Shown here in pieces: positions 36,101 through 44,192 of a stretch of 64,000 nucleotides of DNA. Source of the DNA: Phytopseudomonas argentinensis (GTDB lineage: Bacteria; Pseudomonadota; Gammaproteobacteria; Pseudomonadales; Pseudomonadaceae); contig NZ_FORC01000003.1 of the NCBI RefSeq assembly GCF_900113905.1, positions 496,001 to 560,000 of the forward strand, written 5' to 3'. A program made the translations under genes and the position numbers. The notes below the pieces were generated by a model, which had not been told where the DNA came from, did no database searches, and worked only from the letters and a program-made list of their open reading frames with translations. Position 1 is the first letter of the stretch, and every line of letters starts with the position of its first letter.

Positions 36101-39100
36101 CAGCGTCACGAGCGACCACGTTGACCTGAGTGCCATCGAGCAACGGGTTCTGCGGCGTGAAGGACCAGTTGCCATTGCCATCGGCGGTTGTCTGGCCAAT
36201 GGCAACGCCGCCCGGGCCGGTGAGAATGACCGTGCTGCCGGCCTCGGCGGTGCCGCTGAGCGAGCGGCCGTTGCTGGGCAGGATGGTGGGCGTGTCGGGC
36301 GCGGCGGCGTCGACCGTGATGCCCACCGGGGCGCTCTGGTTACCGGTCTCGTCGCGGGCCACGATGCTCACCGCGGCGCCGTTCGCCAGCGGTGCTTGAG
36401 GCGTGAAGCTCCAGTTACCCTGGGCATCGACCCTTGCCTGTCCGATTACCGTGGCGCCGATACTGATCACCAACAGGCTGCCCGCCTCGCCGGTACCACT
36501 GAGTTGCTGCCCACTGCTGGGCACCACGGTGGGTGCTGCAGGGGCCACGCTGTCGGTAACCACACTGCTGGCGGCGCTGGTATTGCCGGCGGCATCACGG
36601 GCTACCGCGTTGATTGGCGTACCGTTGGGTAATGCGCTCGCTAGCGTGAACGACCAGTTGCCGCCGGCATCGGCTGTGACCTGGCCAATCAGTGCACCAT
36701 TGGCGCCGGTGAGAATCACCGTGCTGTCGGGCTCGGCGCTGCCGCTGAGCTGTGTACCGTTGCTGAAACCGAGGCTCGGCGCTGGCGGCGGCACGCCATC
36801 GATAATCAGCGAGGCGGCAGGGCCGGTATTACCGGTCGCATCCGTTGCCATCGCCGTGACACGGGCCCCGTCGGGCAATTGCGCGGTCAGCGTCGTGCTC
36901 CAGGTGCCATTGGCCGCTGCCGTGGCTTCGGCGATCAGGTTGCCGGCACCGTCGCGCAGGGTGACGGTGCTGCCCGGCTCGGCGAAACCGCGCAGGATGA
37001 TGCCGTTGCTCGGTTCGATGATCGGTGTAGCGGGCGCAGCGGCATCGATGCTCAGGCTGGCGGGCGCGCTGGTGTTGCCAGCGGCGTCGCGCGCCACCAC
37101 GGTAATGACGGCGTTGTCGGCCAAGGCTGGCGATGGACTCAGCGACCAGTTGCCGTTGGCGTCAGCAGTCGCCTGGCCGATCACCCGCCCGCTGCTGTCG
37201 CTGATGATCACCGTGCTGCCGGCCTCGGCGCTACCCAGCAGCCGCATGCCGTTGCTCGGATCAACGACCGGCGCCTGCGGTGCGACGCTGTCGATCGTGA
37301 TGCTGGCCGCGGTGCTTTGGTTACCCGCCGCATCGCGGGCAACAACGTTGACCACCGTTGCGTTGGCCAGCGGTGTACCGGGCTGGAAGCTCCAGTTGCC
37401 CTGGCTATCGGCAATGGCCTGGCCGATGGCGGTGCCACCCGGCCCGGTCAGCAGCACCGTGCTGCCGGCTTCGGCTGTTCCGCTGAGCAGGCTGCCGTTG
37501 CTGGGTTGCAGGGTGGGTGCTGGCGGCGCGACGTTATCGGTCACGGTGATGGCCGGCGCGCTGCTGAGGCCGTTGGCCACCACCGTCGCGCTGACACTGG
37601 TGCCGTTGGGCTGTGGGGTGGGCGGCGTGATCGTCCAGTTGCCATTGCTGTCGGCAGTGGCCTGGCCCAGGAGGACACCGTTCGGATCGCTCAGCACCAC
37701 CAGCGCGCCTGCCGTCGCGGTACCGGTGAACTGGCTGCCGTTGCTTGGCTCGATGGTCGGGCTCGCCGGTAGCGTGGTATCGACGGTCTGGCTGGCGGCC
37801 AGGCTCTGGTTGCCGGCCGCGTCGGTCGCGGTAACGGTGACGTTCGCGCCATTGGCAAGCGGGGTCGCTGGCGCGAATGTCCAGATGCCATCGGCATCGG
37901 TGGTGGTGGTCTGGTCGGGGGCACCGGGAATGCTGATCGTGATGGTGCTGCCGGCTTCGGCGGTGCCGCTAAGCAGACCTCCGTTACTGGGATAAATCAG
38001 CGGCGCATCGGGTGCCAGGGTGTCGACGATCCCCGTGGTGGTGCCACTGGTGTTGCCGCTGGGGTCTCGGGCACTGAGCTCGATGGTAACGCCGTTGGCA
38101 ATCGGCCCACCGGGGCTAAGGGTCCAGTTGCCGTTGCCGTCCGCGGTCACCTCTACCTCAGGCGAAGTGCCAATACGGATCGTCACCGTGCTGCCCGGTT
38201 CGGCGCTACCGCTCAGCAGTGTGCCATTGGTGGGATTCAGGGTGGGCACCGCGGGCGGTTGTGAGTCGATTACCACCGTGCTGGGTGGACTTACGTTGCC
38301 GGCCGGGTCACGGGCGGTGATGGTCAGTGGCGTGTCATTGCTGAGGGCGTTGCCCGGGGTGAAGCTCCAATTACCATTGTTGTCTGCTACGACTTCACCG
38401 ATGGATATTCCACCCGGCCCGGTGATCACCACGGTGCTACCGGCCTCCGCACTGCCACTAAGGGTACTGCCACTGCTGGCGTCGATCTGCGGAGCTGCAG
38501 GTGGGGTCCGGTCGATCTCCACGATCAGCGGTGGGCTGGTATTGCCCACGGCATCGCGCACGCGGATTTCGATTGCTGCGCCGTCCGCCAGCGGTGTGGT
38601 GGGGATGAAGTTCCAGTTGCCATTGGCATCGGCAACGGTTTGTCCGATCAGCTCGCCATTGTTGTAGATCAAAATGATCTTGCCGCCGGGCTCGGCGGTA
38701 CCGCTCAGCTCGCTACCGTTACTGGGTTGAACCACGGGTGGTAGCGGCTGCACGGCATCGATAATTAGAGTGGTTCCCGCGCTGGTGCCTGCCGGGGTGC
38801 TGGCGGTAGCGCTGATCACCGTACCATCGGCAAGCGCAGATGGTGGAGTTATGGTCCAGGTGCCGTTGGCCCCAGCTATGACGCGACCAATCTCGCTGCC
38901 GTTGGCAATGACAATGACCAGGCTGCCAGCGTCCGCGGTGCCCGCAATAAGCGTTCCGTTGCTTGCAGCGATTATCGGTGCATTGGGCAGTGCGTTATTC
39001 ACCACCACGGCTTCTGCTTGTCCGACGTTTCCCGCGGCGTCGCGGGCCACCACACTGACCTGGCTGCCATTGGTGATCGCCGGGCTGGCAGTGAAATGCC

Positions 39101-40538
39101 AGTTGCCGTTGGCATCGACCAGCGCCTGACCGATCACGCCATTGGAGTCGCTGAGGATAACGGTGCTGCCCGCTTCCGCGCTACCGCTGAAAACCGTGCC
39201 ATTGCTATTGCTGATGGTCGGCCGATCTGGGGCTTGAGCGTCGATAGTCAGGCTGGTTTGCTGACTGATATTGCCGGCCCGGTCAGTGGCGGTGATGGTG
39301 ACGGATGTATTGTTGGCCAATGCGGGGGTGGGTTGATAAGACCAGGTGCCATCTGCAGCCGCAGTCACGGTAAGCGTTGTATTGCCATTGATGGTCAGCG
39401 TTACCGTGCTGTTAGGCTCGGCGGTACCGATCAGGTGAGCGCCATTGCTGGCCTCGACGCTGGGTGCTGCAGGAGGCGTCTTGTCGATAACAATACGAAT
39501 TACCGGAGGGCGAAAGCCGCCAGGCGCAACCGTATGTACATCGATCAGGGTGCCATCGGGCCATGCGGGTGACGGAATCCATGACCAATCACCATTGGCG
39601 TCGGCAGTGGTCTGGGCGAGCACCTCGCCATTGGGGTGAATCAGGAAGATGGTGGCATTGGCTATTGCCGAGCCGCTCAACTGGTCACCATTGCTTGGTT
39701 CTACGGTCGAAGGCTGGGTTACCAGGGGGGCGTCGAGGGACGCCGGCGGGCTGACATTGCCTGCTGCATCCACCACCAGGACGTTGATGGTTTGGCCGCC
39801 CGTCAGCGCTGCCGCAAATGTCACTACGAAATTGCCGTCGGCATCGGCGTTGACGGTATACACGCTGCCGTTGACCTCGACCCTGACCAGGGCTCCAGGT
39901 TCTGCGGTTCCCGTCAGGAAGCGACTGTCCTGGCTCAGCAGCAGATTGCTGGCCGCAGCGGGTGGTTCGTCGTCCTCCGGGTCTCCAGGGTCCACTGGCT
40001 CTACGGGGTCTACCGGATCGACAGGAGGTGTGGTGCTGCCGCCCTCGTTATTGCCGCTACCACTATTAGTGCTGCGCTGGTCGACCTGATCCGCCACCGC
40101 CACGCCGCCAGCGATGGCTACCCCGCCGATAACGGTAGCCGTGCCCAGCCCTAGGGTGCCTCCGGCGGCGCCCGCCACGGAAGTCAGAGAGGTGAAGCCC
40201 GAGAGCGTACCTTCCGATGCGTAGGACGCGGCCAGAATGCCATCTGAAGCCGCTGCCTGGGAAAGATCCACCGCGACCAGCTGTTCTTCTTCACCCACCA
40301 GATACAGCTGGCTGGGTTGTTCGACCGATGCATAAAAATTGCTGATGCGCAGAACCTCACCGTTCTGCATCTGCATGATCAGATCCGGCCCTTCGCGGGT
40401 ATAGCTGGTAACTGCCTCGGGCGGGATATTGAGCGCTACATGGCTGCTTTCGGAGAGAGGGAGCGTATTACTGACAGTACGTTCGGTGGCTTGCGTGACC
40501 TGTTGGCCAATGGGCGCGACTTTCGCCTGTACTGCCAT
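30156..40538 (-). CDS. bapA: Giant repeat-rich surface adhesin, type I secretion substrate (BapA-like)
   Basis: A 3,460-residue biofilm adhesin. Residues 1 to about 95 form the BapA/LapF-type prefix domain (ending YLVGEEEQLVAVDLSQ), then an Ala/Gly-rich hydrophobic segment (about 115-150), a Pro/Asp linker (PPVDPVDPVEPVDPGDPEDD), and about 34 Ig-like repeats of 84-90 residues with the signature SNG..LSGTAEAGSTV....GNWSFTP....ARDAAGN. After the repeats come divergent Ig-like modules, and the C-terminus carries RTX-like nonapeptides (AGTGNDLI, DAGAGNDTI, DGGAGFDTV) and a T1SS-type end. ATG 40538 has AGGAG about 8 nt upstream; an in-frame start at 40586 lacks a ribosome-binding site. A GAAG at 123-126 resembles, but does not match, a LapG site. 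P. aeruginosa BapA (PA1874) is the remembered model. Confidence 0.88.
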   Translation of the reverse strand: MAVQAKVAPIGQQVTQATERTVSNTLPLSESSHVALNIPPEAVTSYTREGPDLIMQMQNGEVLRISNFYASVEQPSQLYLVGEEEQLVAVDLSQAAASDGILAASYASEGTLSGFTSLTSVAGAAGGTLGLGTATVIGGVAIAGGVAVADQVDQRSTNSGSGNNEGGSTTPPVDPVDPVEPVDPGDPEDDEPPAAASNLLLSQDSRFLTGTAEPGALVRVEVNGSVYTVNADADGNFVVTFAAALTGGQTINVLVVDAAGNVSPPASLDAPLVTQPSTVEPSNGDQLSGSAIANATIFLIHPNGEVLAQTTADANGDWSWIPSPAWPDGTLIDVHTVAPGGFRPPVIRIVIDKTPPAAPSVEASNGAHLIGTAEPNSTVTLTINGNTTLTVTAAADGTWSYQPTPALANNTSVTITATDRAGNISQQTSLTIDAQAPDRPTISNSNGTVFSGSAEAGSTVILSDSNGVIGQALVDANGNWHFTASPAITNGSQVSVVARDAAGNVGQAEAVVVNNALPNAPIIAASNGTLIAGTADAGSLVIVIANGSEIGRVIAGANGTWTITPPSALADGTVISATASTPAGTSAGTTLIIDAVQPLPPVVQPSNGSELSGTAEPGGKIILIYNNGELIGQTVADANGNWNFIPTTPLADGAAIEIRVRDAVGNTSPPLIVEIDRTPPAAPQIDASSGSTLSGSAEAGSTVVITGPGGISIGEVVADNNGNWSFTPGNALSNDTPLTITARDPAGNVSPPSTVVIDSQPPAVPTLNPTNGTLLSGSAEPGSTVTIRIGTSPEVEVTADGNGNWTLSPGGPIANGVTIELSARDPSGNTSGTTTGIVDTLAPDAPLIYPSNGGLLSGTAEAGSTITISIPGAPDQTTTTDADGIWTFAPATPLANGANVTVTATDAAGNQSLAASQTVDTTLPASPTIEPSNGSQFTGTATAGALVVLSDPNGVLLGQATADSNGNWTITPPTPQPNGTSVSATVVANGLSSAPAITVTDNVAPPAPTLQPSNGSLLSGTAEAGSTVLLTGPGGTAIGQAIADSQGNWSFQPGTPLANATVVNVVARDAAGNQSTAASITIDSVAPQAPVVDPSNGMRLLGSAEAGSTVIISDSSGRVIGQATADANGNWSLSPSPALADNAVITVVARDAAGNTSAPASLSIDAAAPATPIIEPSNGIILRGFAEPGSTVTLRDGAGNLIAEATAAANGTWSTTLTAQLPDGARVTAMATDATGNTGPAASLIIDGVPPPAPSLGFSNGTQLSGSAEPDSTVILTGANGALIGQVTADAGGNWSFTLASALPNGTPINAVARDAAGNTSAASSVVTDSVAPAAPTVVPSSGQQLSGTGEAGSLLVISIGATVIGQARVDAQGNWSFTPQAPLANGAAVSIVARDETGNQSAPVGITVDAAAPDTPTILPSNGRSLSGTAEAGSTVILTGPGGVAIGQTTADGNGNWSFTPQNPLLDGTQVNVVARDAAGNTSQPGATLVDAQPPATPTITASNGSTQLSGTAEPGSILSLTIGNAAPLTVQVNADGTWTHPLGGQLANGTQVSVIARDAVGNSSPAVVISIDAQAPAAPLLDPSNGTQVTGTAEAGSLITITGANGFSQTTTADTDGNWSITPASALANGAQLTVTATDAVGNQSPPASVTVDATLPSRPTIAHSDGSELSGTAAPGATVQLTDGSGSVIGQAVADAQGNWTFTPQPPLANGTIVEATVTIAGLSSAAASTVIDSVAPDLPTIAASNGTQLSGTAEAGATLILTGSGGVSIGQATADANGNWTFTPTPALADGLVVTAVARDAAGNTSGPVATTVDAQAPATPTINASNGQQLGGTAEAGSSVVVTEAGGRVIGQATAAADGTWTLTPSPALANGTLVSAAARDALGNTSASVSTVIDTVAPVTPTISPSNGVELSGTAEAGSTVLLTAPGGTVIGQASADAAGSWSFTPDTALVDGTQVTVVSRDAAGNTSPSASTVIDAQVPDHPTLNPSNGVLLSGTAEAGSTVVITGAGGAPLGTALVDANGNWSTTLTPAVADGSLVTVVARDALGNESAPASILVDAIAPAAPVIAPSNGQLISGTAEAGSTVTIRVAGTSIGTAVADTNGNWTLTPSTAVGNGINITATAADAAGNVSAPAAAVTVDNQAPAQPTIQPSNGVILSGTAEAGSTVIITGAGGVAIGQTVADGAGNWSFVPPVALGNNTPIRVVAEDAAGNTSTPANLVIDAVPPAAPVVQPSNGVQLGGSAEAGATVILTGPGGVIIGQTTAGPGGAWSFTPPTPLQHGTLVSVSARDAAGNDGAPTAVTVDAIAPVAPTIEATTGLTLRGTAEAGSTVTLTANGNTIATLTADGSGNWTFTPATALVNGVVVTVRAEDAAGNQSPVASTTVDSLAPLPPVIAASNGSELSGTAEAGSTLRLSVGGVQIATVAVDGNGNWYYKPALPLAEDTVVTAVAVDAAGNLSTPASVTVDDRVPDLPDVLPSNGSVLSGTAEPGSTVTIRIVGRADVQVTADATTGAWSQNFSPAIPNGTSVSITATDATNNTSAPAIVVIDAVAPGAPTIQPSNGNLLTGTAEAGSTVILTGPGASPIGTTTANADGTWSFTPQSPLANGTLVTVVARDAASNTSPSASTTIDNVAPVLPSIQPSNGTVLAGTAEAGSTVVLTGPGGLPIGTAIADGGGAWTFTPSPALANGVVVTAVARDAAGNSSGSVSTTVDAVAPTAPTIQPSNGISLSGTAEAGSTVILTGPGGTTIGQATANTSGSWSFSPGSALANGTVVTAVARDAAGNTSGSNSATIDTVPPAAPTIQPSRGIVLTGTAEAGSTVVLTGSNGAPIGTTTAAANGTWSFTPSSPLPHNTAVNVVARDAAGNQSPSAGTTIDSQAPNAPSSLFVSADGTLLTGSAEAGTQVRIVVNGNVANPITVTATAAGTFAAVLIPALVAGQAIAVTATDAAGNVSVSAGTNAPNLSAPIISVAEALDTYINAAEAADGIQVRVGLATGVRAGDTVTLTYSGSGGYTFNQTHTVTAAEALAGNAVVSVVPPTGSFPQGAASVTAHINNGANSQAANFTVDTIAPSSPVLNLVGSLLTISAEPNSELTVRIDLGGTVATATVTANNAGLASVNLLSGLNIGLTWDQLLSAQVSVSAKDQAGNQSNVVALGLGASLQQQPITLGNLAVDANLSLLNLPAARLGVSGKTVAGAALAVEVLTPAGYIGLAPLAADANGNFSINLLSPSVLSQLGLSLTNILNLGPDLALRITATSAGKTTGVYTVDLDPLGLLGLTIGTVRVDGTAADDILSGSATIANERIFAGTGNDLILNVAAGDRVDAGAGNDTIQIRATNFGSVDGGAGFDTVVFDGGIDINYGAAGIGTFSNIERIDLGTGDSGSTLTLTAAAVDAMTDSRNVLQITGESNDTLMVSSSAVKGGTQLLEGIVYDVYTYGNTTLLVEENTVQVVVS
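31640..39960 (-). repeat. Tandem Ig-like repeat array within bapA
   Basis: About 34 head-to-tail repeats of roughly 255-260 bp with clear but imperfect DNA similarity, most starting at codons for PSNG/ASNG. Some neighbouring units are near-identical over tens of bases, a substrate for recombination and copy-number change. The array is a likely assembly hazard, so the exact copy number should be treated with care. Confidence 0.85.
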
Positions 40539-41025
40539 GCAACTTCTCCTGTTACCCACTACTGAACAGTGCCAAGCGAGTTTCAATTCACCCCAATTTC
40601 ACTGCGAAGGAGGGGTGAGATTAACTTGGCAAGTTTTTAAGTTAGCGGCTGAGGAGAAGGTGGAAAACTATCGATGATAACTTTTTGAAATTAAATAATA
40701 TTAATCTAATAGCTTTGGTTATTTAAAACAAAATTACTAATCACCTCGGATTAGCCAGTGTTTCGCAACTCATTGTTTTTTAATCTTATAGATTTCGCCT
40801 TGTGCGATTAGTGGCCTTGATAGGTTTCCGATATTCACGAGTAAGCCAATGGGTAAATAAATTTATTGAACCTAATGGCTCGCGGCAGAAGTATGTCAAG
40901 TTCCGATCCATTAATCGGATCGCTGTCTTATAAGATGTCATCAATAGCCAAATGCTTACACGCCGAGGCATTGATTGGCGGGTGGCAATAAGCGGGCTGT
41001 TAATAGCAGCCCGCCTCCTGGGCTA
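40539..41025. other. AT-rich upstream region of bapA, with inverted repeats
   Basis: Almost 490 bp with no convincing gene and noticeably lower GC than the flanks. It holds the bapA leader, the zwf terminator and, at 40902-40922, overlapping inverted repeats TCCGAT..ATCGGA and CGATCC..GGATCG around ATTAATCGGA; that 10-mer recurs upstream of the tadE-tadG-tadE group (25331-25340). No unequivocal -35/-10 pair was found, which suits activator-dependent transcription. Confidence 0.55.
40985..41014 (-). terminator. Intrinsic terminator of zwf
   Basis: GCGGGCTG (40992-40999) and CAGCCCGC (41007-41014) form a perfect 8-bp stem with a 7-nt loop. On the - strand the stem is followed by TTATTG, a modest T-rich tail. 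It begins about 12 nt after the zwf stop. Confidence 0.65.
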
Positions 41026-42477
<1,452 letters not shown>

Positions 42478-42516
42478 GGGAACTCCGATTCGGTTTGTCC
42501 GTGCGAGGTCGCCAGG

Positions 42517-42535
42517 CTTGTAGTATAACTACAAG
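42517..42535. promoter_or_regulatory. Perfect palindrome between zwf and the RpiR/HexR-family gene
   Basis: CTTGTAGT-ATA-ACTACAAG, 8-bp arms, 40 bp upstream of the zwf start and 98 bp upstream of the regulator start. The outer TTGT...ACAA matches the half-sites recalled for Pseudomonas HexR (TTGT-N7/8-ACAA), here with N9. It overlaps -10-like hexamers on both strands (TATACT on -, TATAAC on +), suiting repression of the divergent pair by the adjacent regulator (inference). Confidence 0.65.
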
Positions 42536-42632
42536 ATCACTACAGCCCGGCGGCGTCCCTCGATCATAACCGAGTCGTGGCGCTGCAGACGTCCAGTCGC
42601 GTATCCATCCTTTGCCAGTCGAGTCCCAGCCA

Positions 42633-43499
42633 GTGAATTTGTTGCAGCACATTGCCCAGTCACGCCACCTCCTGCGTAAGTCGGAACTCAAGGTGGCCGA
42701 TCATGTGCTTCTCGATCCTGCGGCGGTCATGCATAGCTCCATGGCCGAACTGGCCCACCTGGTGGGCATCAGCGAACCGACCATCGTACGTTTCTGCCGC
42801 GCCATCGGCTGCAGTGGCTTCCAGGATCTCAAGCTGAAGCTGGCGCAGAGCCTGGCCGCCGGTGCCAGCTTCGGTCAGTTTGCGATCCACGAGGACGACT
42901 CGGTCGCCGACTTCAGCATGAAGATCTTCGATACTACCCTGCATACCCTGATCGAAGTACGCGAGAAGCTCGACCCGGTAGCCCTGGAAAAGGCTATTGG
43001 CCTTTGCTCCCAGGCGCAGCGTATCGAGTTCTACGGTTTTGGTGCGTCTGGCGCGGTAGCCGCTGATGCCCAGCACAAGTTCTTCCGTCTGCTGCTCAAT
43101 GCCGCGGCCTATTCCGACCCGCACATGCAGGCAATGTCCGCCATCACCCTCAAACCGTCCGATGTGGCGGTGTGCATCTCCCAGTCCGGGCGTTCCAAGG
43201 ACCTGCTGACCACCGCCAATGTGGTGCGTGAAGCCGGCGCCTCGCTGATCGCCTTGTGCCCCGGGCAGACGCCGCTGGCCGACCTGGCCACCGTCAACCT
43301 GGCCATCGACGTGCAGGAAGATACCGAGATCTACACCCCGCTGGCCTCGCGTATCGCCCACCTGGTAGTCATCGACGTACTGGCCATGGGCGTAGCCATG
43401 GCCCGTGGCCCGAGCCTGGTCAACCACCTCAAGAGTGTAAAGCGCAGCCTGCGTAGTCTGCGTTTATCGGCTAAGTCGATACGCACCACGGAAGAGTAG
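42633..43499 (+). CDS. RpiR/HexR-family transcriptional regulator
   Basis: 288-residue regulator with an N-terminal RpiR HTH (LRKSELKVADHVLLDPAAVMHSSMAELAHLVGISEPTIVRFCRAIGCSGFQDLKLKLAQSLA, about 13-76) and a C-terminal SIS sugar-phosphate-binding domain (FYGFGASGAVAADAQHKF near 130 and CISQSGRSKDLLTTANVV near 184). Such proteins sense phosphorylated sugars such as KDPG. GTG 42633 fits the family N-terminus MNLLQHIAQ; a TTG at 42612 is in frame but longer. It is divergent from zwf, with a palindrome between them, so it is probably its repressor and its own. Canonical HexR is usually beside zwf-pgl-eda, so this may be a second member. Confidence 0.9.
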   Translation: MNLLQHIAQSRHLLRKSELKVADHVLLDPAAVMHSSMAELAHLVGISEPTIVRFCRAIGCSGFQDLKLKLAQSLAAGASFGQFAIHEDDSVADFSMKIFDTTLHTLIEVREKLDPVALEKAIGLCSQAQRIEFYGFGASGAVAADAQHKFFRLLLNAAAYSDPHMQAMSAITLKPSDVAVCISQSGRSKDLLTTANVVREAGASLIALCPGQTPLADLATVNLAIDVQEDTEIYTPLASRIAHLVVIDVLAMGVAMARGPSLVNHLKSVKRSLRSLRLSAKSIRTTEE

Positions 43500-43504
43500 A
43501 ACCG

Positions 43505-43807
43505 TTGAATTCAAGGATGACCTGGCGTGTGAGGCCGGGGGTAGGCGTCGGCCTGATCAGCATGCTGTTGGGTTGCAGCAGTGTTGTAACCCGTCTGGGG
43601 CCGGACGAGGAGGTCAAACTCTATCCGGCCACCAGAAAGACCGTAGACATGACTGGCGATCTCTACTGCTGGATGTTTTTGGGCTGCCCGATTTTTCTGG
43701 TAACCCTGCCGGTGGATCTGGCGCTGGATACCGTACTGTTGCCGGTAGACGGTGTGCGTGTGTTCAACCGGAACACGCAGGAAAAAACGCAGATGGCTAG
43801 CCGCTAG
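43505..43807 (+). CDS. YceK/YidQ-family lipoprotein
   Basis: 100-residue predicted lipoprotein with a lipobox (SMLLGC) at about 19-24. The rest carries the YceK/YidQ features: YPATRKTVDM, a hydrophobic YCWMFLGCPIFLVTLPVDLALDTVLLPVD segment and a short polar tail. Function is unknown. TTG 43505 has GGAAGAG 8 nt upstream; ATG 43517 is an alternative without spacing to its AAGG. It is 5 nt downstream of the regulator and probably co-transcribed. Confidence 0.75.
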   Translation: MNSRMTWRVRPGVGVGLISMLLGCSSVVTRLGPDEEVKLYPATRKTVDMTGDLYCWMFLGCPIFLVTLPVDLALDTVLLPVDGVRVFNRNTQEKTQMASR

Positions 43808-43918
43808 CGTTTCTCAAGGTCTGGCAGATTGCTGTCACCGGTCTTTCATCTATGTGCCGTCAAAGCGTCATCGCATTCGCTGAAGCTGGTCTCCCGTAAT
43901 TCAACCTGGAGACCTGCC

Positions 43919-44107
43919 ATGGCTCGCCATGTGGATGAAGCGTTGCACCCGGAACAGAGCGTCGTCAAAGCCCGCCGCAAGCTGCTCGACGAGCAGCGCA
44001 TGCGTTACCGTCGGGCCATCGAGGCCTATGGCGAGAATCGTCGCCTGCAATCGGAAATCTCCAGCTTCCAGGATCCCTTCATGGGCGAATCCCACCGCCT
44101 GCACTGA
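43919..44107 (+). CDS. Small hypothetical protein
   Basis: 62 residues, highly charged, starting MARHVDEALHPEQSVVKARRKLLDEQRMRYRRAIEAY and likely a mostly helical soluble protein without signal peptide or membrane segment. GGAG 7 nt before ATG 43919 supports translation, and it has the look of a conserved Pseudomonas small ORF, but I do not recognise a family. It lies alone between the YceK-like lipoprotein and plpD. Confidence 0.6.
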   Translation: MARHVDEALHPEQSVVKARRKLLDEQRMRYRRAIEAYGENRRLQSEISSFQDPFMGESHRLH

Positions 44108-44192
44108 TTGCAGACGGAACATTTCGCGGCGCGCATCCCTGGCCGGCAGGCTCCTATAATGGCGCTTTTTCGCCCAACGCCAGGGATGTGCC

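Noticed and set aside
31000..39700. Several long + strand open frames of 200-530 codons opposite bapA (for example 35040-36632 and 36403-37995)
   Set aside because: They are antisense shadows of the repetitive, GC-rich adhesin gene; they repeat with the same period, lack ribosome-binding sites and have low-complexity translations.
31640..39960. CRISPR array suggested by regular repeats
   Set aside because: The ~255-bp repeats are in frame, encode Ig-like domains and have no short repeat/spacer pattern or cas genes.
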